Shown here: positions 58,470 through 64,000 of the stretch, piece by piece
Position numbering within the stretch: the stretch's first letter is position 1
Layout: each line of letters begins with the position of its first letter
NCBI GenBank assembly: GCA_029962745.1
Contig: CM057162.1
Location: 20,175,491 to 20,239,490, forward strand
DNA from: Echinometra lucunter
Taxonomy: Eukaryota > Echinodermata > Echinoidea > Camarodonta > Echinometridae
DNA: 64,000 nt
Direction: 5' to 3'
The notes under the pieces: generated by a model
Databases searched by the model: none
Told to the model about the DNA's origin: nothing
Seen by the model: only the letters and a program-made list of their open reading frames with translations
Position numbers and translations under genes: made by a program

Positions 58470-59523
58470 GTAAGTAACGAATCAGAAAAGTGACATTCAC
58501 TTATTATGTTAAATGCTTATCACCTAATGATATGACGTAAAACAATCTTCGTCTTCTCTTATGTTATAGACAAATTTCATTATATTATGACCAAAATATT
58601 TTACTGATGTACAAAAGCAAGTAAAGTAAATAATAAATCAACTATTTGCAACCTGAGAAGAAGTGAAAACTTTCTCATTATGTTTACTAGGATTTTCATT
58701 AAATCAAGTGAAATCACTTGAAATTCTTTTTTGGTAAGAAGAAACAAATTTGTGTCTGCAATTTATAGAAAATTATGTTCAGGGGATAAATGAAAGTATA
58801 CCTATTTACAGAAATGGAAATCAATTGAAATTCTTTTTTGGTAAGAAGAAACAAATTTGTGTCTGCAATTTATAGAAAATTATGTTCAGGAAATAAAAGA
58901 ATATATACCTATTACACAGAAACAATTTTTTTGGCACAGATTTTAAGATAAGATTTATATGAGTAATAGTACAGGTTTCGGTTTTTTAATTGTTACTGTT
59001 TTTGTTGTTGCTGTTGTTTGAAATGTGTATATGACTTGCCTGTAGGGTCTCCGCAAAATAAGATTTATTTAAAGAATCTATTGTTTTCAACTACAACTAA
59101 ATCTATATGTTTCATTTTTCAATTAAACTCTGAATACAAAAAAAAAATGTTTGTCTCTGTATTTTACCTACAGAATCTTGATCATTTCTATTTAGCTTCT
59201 TTCCAGAGTTTATTTCAAATGGGAAATTTGAAAATTAAATCAAGTTTACGATTAACCAACTTTTGTCTTCCGCTTTTAAAGCTTGTATAGGGATTAATGA
59301 TAACGAAAATGTAATTATCAGTGATTTATTTGTTTATGTTTTCACTAATGTATTATGTGTTTATTCCATTCTATTCTCGATACTATACTTACGTTTTAGT
59401 AGGTGCTGTGGATATTTTTTTTTCCATGGAATCATTGATGTTTGCACAGTAACAGCAGTATTAATGTTAGTTCCTCAGGCTCCTGTGGTAGTTGCATTCA
59501 TACTTTGCTTATTTTTTCACGCA

Positions 59524-59648
59524 GATTGCTTCAAATGTTCCCCCGACTCTCAATGTCTGGGGCCACAACTCGTCTGTGATTTCAGCCGAGACTGTCCCGA
59601 TGGTGAGGATGAAGCTGAGGCTATCTGTCAGCATGCTGGTTTCGGATG
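59524..59648 (+). CDS. Third gene, LDLa exon (gene continues beyond or is incomplete)
   Basis: Acceptor TTTTTTCACGCAG at 59523, donor GGAT|GTAAGT at 59648. Encodes an LDLa with six cysteines (CFKCSPDSQC...CDFSRDCPDGEDEAEAIC), resembling LDLa 3 of the minus-strand gene. The acceptor phase (1) does not match exon 1 (phase 0), so either a small exon between them was missed or the exon starts at 59480 (TCCTCAG|GCT, phase 0). No later exon was recognised up to 64000. A secreted or membrane LDLa protein is inferred. Confidence 0.7.
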
Positions 59649-62600
59649 TAAGTGCTTCATTTGACTTTCACTTTCTCTATTTTATTTAAATAGAAATTTT
59701 GCACAATTAACTCAACCATCAGTAAGGGAAACAGTTATCATAATTTTCAGGATGAATAAATAGACTTTTATTAGTAGATTTTCATAATCAGGTGATAATA
59801 ATGATATTCCGTTCTTGTATAGCGCATGTCACATGAACATCTAACGTATAAGCACTTGCCAAGGACTTTGCATATCGTGAAAGCAATTATAGATTTTATA
59901 CCAGTATCATGAAATAATATCATTACGTTGGTACAAATCCTATATTTACAACAAGTTCCACTTCTTGTCCCACTACTATGCCCTTTTCTATTTGTTCTTT
60001 CATTTTCACTTTGCTAGCATTGTTCACATTGTTTAATCATTTTTTTTTAAATTTCAGATTAAATTTTCTGTAATTGATTCGTATTTCTATTGAGTTGTGC
60101 AAATGAATTTGTACTGAATTACAGATGAGTTGAATAACACTACTGCTGTTATTAGTAATAAAGAAATTGTTGAATAATGTTGATATTATTTTCATAACTG
60201 ATTTAAAAATTGTGATTGATTTAAACGAGTGCGTGTCATGTTTTTGAGGAAAGAATATGGGAAAGTAAAATCGGTTAAGCGATCAGTATCATTCATTATT
60301 CGTGCAATTAGGATTTCATCAAAGGTTTTCTACATTCGTAGTGATATATTTTTAAAAGTATGTTTTGTAAAGAATCACTGATGCCATCTTGGTTTGTGTG
60401 ATGCTTTGCCTTGTAATTTATGTAACTGTGTTAAGGGGTAAATATATTTTCATCCTGCCGAATGCAGAGGAAAGGATATGTTGTAGTATACCGTAATCCA
60501 ATTTTTCACCTCGGTTCAAGTATAGCCCCTTAGGAGTGTCCCATCAGTGATTAAAAGAAGCAAGAATTCACATAAGCTGCAGTGAAGCAGTGAAAGGTTC
60601 GATTGATAAACAATTATAGTGATAATCCTGGGACATCGTTGGGGCTTAAGGCGATATGGCCAGATACGGGGTAATCTGTCCCGATGATTATGAACTTTTA
60701 TTAGGGAACACTTGACCTACATTATAATAAACACATTAAAGGGCAATGGCTTGATTAATAGAAAGCCAGAGTGGTGGAAAGGGTGGTAAAAAGAAGTAAA
60801 GTATAGTAAATAGAAGCAAAGGGTGGTAAATAGAAAAGTATAGCAAATAGAAGAAAAGTATAGCAAATAGAAGCAAAGGGTGGTAATAATAGAAGCAAGT
60901 ATAGAATAAATAGAAGAAAAGTATAGTAAATAGAAGCAAAGGGTGGTAAATAGAAGCAAAGGGTGGTAAATAGAAGAAAAGTATGTAAATAAACAAAGGG
61001 TGGTAAAGAAGCGGTGTAAAAGAAGCAAAAGATGGGAAGAATTAAATAGACAAAGGGGTTAAATAGAAGCAAAGTATGGTAAATAGAAGCAAAGTGGTAA
61101 ATAGAAGAAAGTTGGTAAATAAAGCAAAGGGTGGTAATAAAGCAAAGATGGTAAAAGCAAAGGGTAGTAATAGAAGAAAAGGGTGTAACAATCAAGGAAA
61201 AAGAAAAGGTGGTAAATAGAAGCAAATGGTGGTAAATAGAAGAAAAGGATAGTAAATAGAAGAAAAAGGTGGTCAACAGGAGAAAGAGGTGGTAAATATA
61301 AGGGATAGGTGGTAGATCAGGAGAAAAAGGTGGTAAATTGAAGAAAATTTTGGTAAATAGAAGAAAAGGGTGGTGAATAGAAGGAAAGGGTGGGAATCTT
61401 AAGAAATGGAGTGGTAAACAAAAAACATAACGGAAATGACAGAAAAAAAAAATGTTTAAAGGGAACTCTGTGCAGGCTAACAGCAATAATGCAAAAGAAA
61501 AAATTAGACTGTATCAGAAAGAATAGAGATAGGCTAAGCAAAAAAGAGCAAGGTAAAAATAATCACAAATGCTGTGTTTAAGTAAAAAAAAAAATGAAAG
61601 GACCACAGAAAAAAGGTAAACATAAATAACAATAAGAATAGAAAGAAACTATATGGAAAATGATGGGAAAAGATGAAGAGAACGAGGAGACAAAGGAATG
61701 GAATAGGAAAGAGAGATGTGAGATGGAATGAGATAAGGAGGTTGAAACTGACAGAAAAGAGAGAAGAAACAAAATCAATGAAAGGAAAACGGGGCCATGG
61801 AGTCAGAGAAAGAATAAACATGGTAAAATGAAAGCTATACACAGCAAGATGCCCAGATATGCAAGTAAAGAGCTAAAAGAAAATAATGTTTATTTTGTAA
61901 GTCTTCTATTCCTGTCGCGAAATATATAAATATCTCATATACCTCATATAAAAAGTTTCATTCTAATAGAACCGCTGCTCTGAAGTATATTTCTCTAATT
62001 TCCTCTCCATTTTTTTTCCTCACTTTTAAAACTTAAAATTTGTTACCCGAAAGCGTATAATTTCAACTGAAACATCACCCCTATGTTGCACCTTACGTTC
62101 CATTGGAGAAGAGACCTGAGTCTCCACCAATAAACGGATAAAGGAAAAGACGCTTGGCACCGAAGCTTGTCTGTATTAAGAGCAACCGTTCCTTAAGTGA
62201 AAAAAGGGGGAAAATGAAAAACAAGTGGTTGAGAACTAGTTCATATGTCACTTTTTCTTTAAATCAGTAAGAAAAAAGGTGTGTGTTGGGGGGGGGGGGT
62301 GGAAGGGGACAGTAAGGGGACGGGGGAAGATATGAAAAAGAGGCCAGATGTCAAGACATGAACCAAAACAATTTACAGACCCGTTTGTTAAATGTACTAA
62401 TCAATACATACCTTAACAAAAAGAAGATAGATTCCTCAATGCTTAGATAGATACCAATATACCCATATGCTCCCCTCTTCCCTCATCAATTAGCTAAGTT
62501 TGTCCCAGTACTCTGGAGGTAAGGGGGTTTTCTACCACAGGGCTTCAGAGCAATGAATCCATTAAGCCGTATACCTGGAAGCCTGATTGGGGTACAATAC

Positions 62601-62706
62601 AGGTGTTTCCAAGACCGGGGTAATGGGGTCACAGTATTAGCTTGTGTGTATGAAGGGGTCACAATAATGTAAGGGAAGCCTCATTTTCCTTTTTTGCTTC
62701 TTCATC

Positions 62707-62738
<32 letters not shown>

Positions 62739-64000
62739 CTTCTTCTTCTTCTTCTTCTTCTACTTCTCTCCCTCCTTCTTCTTCCTCTTGTTTGCCATCA
62801 TAATTTTGCTTTAAGCTCCTTCTCCAACATGTCTAAGCGTCTTTCTTTTTGATCTTTTAGTTCCGTAAACACTGAAATATAAGAACGTAGATTTAAACAC
62901 AAGATTGACACCACTGCTGTAATATCATTATTTTCATTCTCCCCCTCCTCTTCCTCCTCCTCTCCTCTCATCTCCCCTTCCTCTTCTTTTCATCTATTGA
63001 TAGCCTATGCATGTTCTCCACTCTGTGGATGAAGTGGTTTCAAAGCAAACTATTACTGCTGAAAACGACGGGTGATAGATTTTGTACGCCATGTGTGTTG
63101 TTGTTATCGCAAAGAACATCAGCAGAAGAAGTAGAATTATATACCAATGCTGTGACAAGCCATGTTCTAGGGACATTTCCTTCGAGCTTTCTTTCGATTA
63201 AAGATACAGGGCCAGGGTTAGTGTTGCATTCAAATATTAGTAGAGGTGTAGGGTTAGGGTTTGGTTTGATGTTCGTTCTGGTTGCAGTTTGTAATTCGAT
63301 TAGGTGTACATAACTAACGTGGATCAATTGACGTCGGAGCATGATTCGTTCAACCGACGACGTACTGTGCATTAGGCTCACGTATAGTGAAACATCGCCT
63401 TTTAGCTTTATTCACTTTTAAAAATTGTTTTATTGGGTACTCAGAACTACAAAAGGCAACTGGCTAATTACATTTTACTTTTATTCATTATTGGTCTCGC
63501 TTGGTGCCTATAAACTTTGTCCTCACGGCTTCAATTCTATCCAATGTCTTATATCAATATTTCGTCTCTTTATCGGATTTCACTTTTGCCGAGCTATTTT
63601 TGTGAGACATGAGTTGTCCTTTTTTCTTTGAATTCGTACATAGTCACTACGTGCAATTAAAAACAACCGGATATTAAACAAGCTTTTCCAGCGGAACCAG
63701 TTCTAGTGTAAAGTAAATACAAGCTACTCGATACCACAAATGAATTTCCTAGCTGGTTACATAATATCCTGCTAAATCATATAAACCTAACGTCACAGAC
63801 ATAACATCCTCTTGCCATTTAAGCATGGAAATCGGAAGATACGACACATCCAATGCTCCTATCGTGTTATGTTGACATAAAGTGGAAACCAAACAGCATC
63901 TCGAACGTCTATATGACCATGGTGGCGTAGAGACCGTCACAAAACGTTTAGGTCATCATTTTACCCATTAATAAGTCGGATTATATTTTATTAGTCCTTC
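59649..64000. other. Downstream of LDLa exon, no further exon recognised
   Basis: Apart from the minisatellite (60769-61420), a G run near 62290 and CAT/CTT repeats (62700-62765), I see nothing coding. Probably intron sequence of the third gene, which has no visible stop. Confidence 0.45.
60769..61420. repeat. ~19-bp minisatellite array
   Basis: Some 30 imperfect units of GGTGGTAAATAGAAGCAAA over about 650 bp. The minus strand reads as long Phe/Tyr/Leu-rich frames, which are artefacts of the repeat. Lies downstream of the LDLa exon of the third gene. Confidence 0.92.

Noticed and set aside
59263..59479. Open frame extending upstream of the third gene's LDLa exon
   Set aside because: A strong pyrimidine-rich acceptor at 59523 and lack of any domain suggest intron; the 59480 start is kept only as an alternative.
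60755..61486. 243-aa Phe/Leu/Tyr-rich minus-strand ORF
   Set aside because: Translation of the 19-bp minisatellite; no conserved domain or splice support.

Overview
This window is animal genomic DNA: AT-rich, intron-rich, full of microsatellites and decayed transposons, and without operons, rRNA or recognisable tRNA genes. Genes were found by joining short exons by splice-site phase and by comparing paralogues inside the window. The gene families (IFI44-like GTPases; a SEA/LDLa/CUB-like membrane protein) and the repeats (Penelope-like, RTE, TA-flanked MITEs) suggest a marine invertebrate deuterostome. An echinoid-like echinoderm is my best guess, but this is inference.

Layout. 1-5.8 kb: intergenic, with dispersed repeats and a near-perfect 47-bp-arm palindrome. 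5.85-15.2 kb (+): seven-exon gene for a membrane-anchored IFI44-like GTPase; its last exon carries an apparent 1-nt deletion. Intron 2 holds a triplet-repeat block and a degenerate minisatellite split by an RTE LINE. 15.2-23.5 kb: spacer with a segmental duplication, one copy of which carries a ~1 kb inverted-repeat insertion missing from the other. 23.5-30.75 kb (-): a second, intact copy of the same GTPase gene (7 coding exons, 325 aa), convergent with the first. 31-36.7 kb: repeats, a foldback element and a LINE tail. 36.7-51.3 kb (-): 13-exon gene for a type II membrane protein, with cytoplasmic tail, signal anchor, Thr/Ser-rich stalk, SEA domain, three LDLa, a CUB-like domain and a fourth LDLa (570 aa as modelled). 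53-56.6 kb: a 1.57 kb TA-flanked element beside a truncated Penelope-like element with inverted terminal repeats. 58.2 kb to the end (+): TATA promoter, signal-peptide exon and LDLa exon of a third gene that probably runs out of the window.

The two GTPase genes share exon number, splice phases and near-identical exon lengths, so they are duplicates. Both have a perfect match to the NF-kB consensus 200-255 bp upstream of the ATG, which fits (but does not prove) a shared immune-type control. The LDLa gene and the 58 kb gene are divergent neighbours with related LDLa modules. The most interesting item is the pair of two-hydrophobic-segment IFI44-like GTPases; vertebrate IFI44/IFI44L, as I know them, are not membrane-hairpin proteins.
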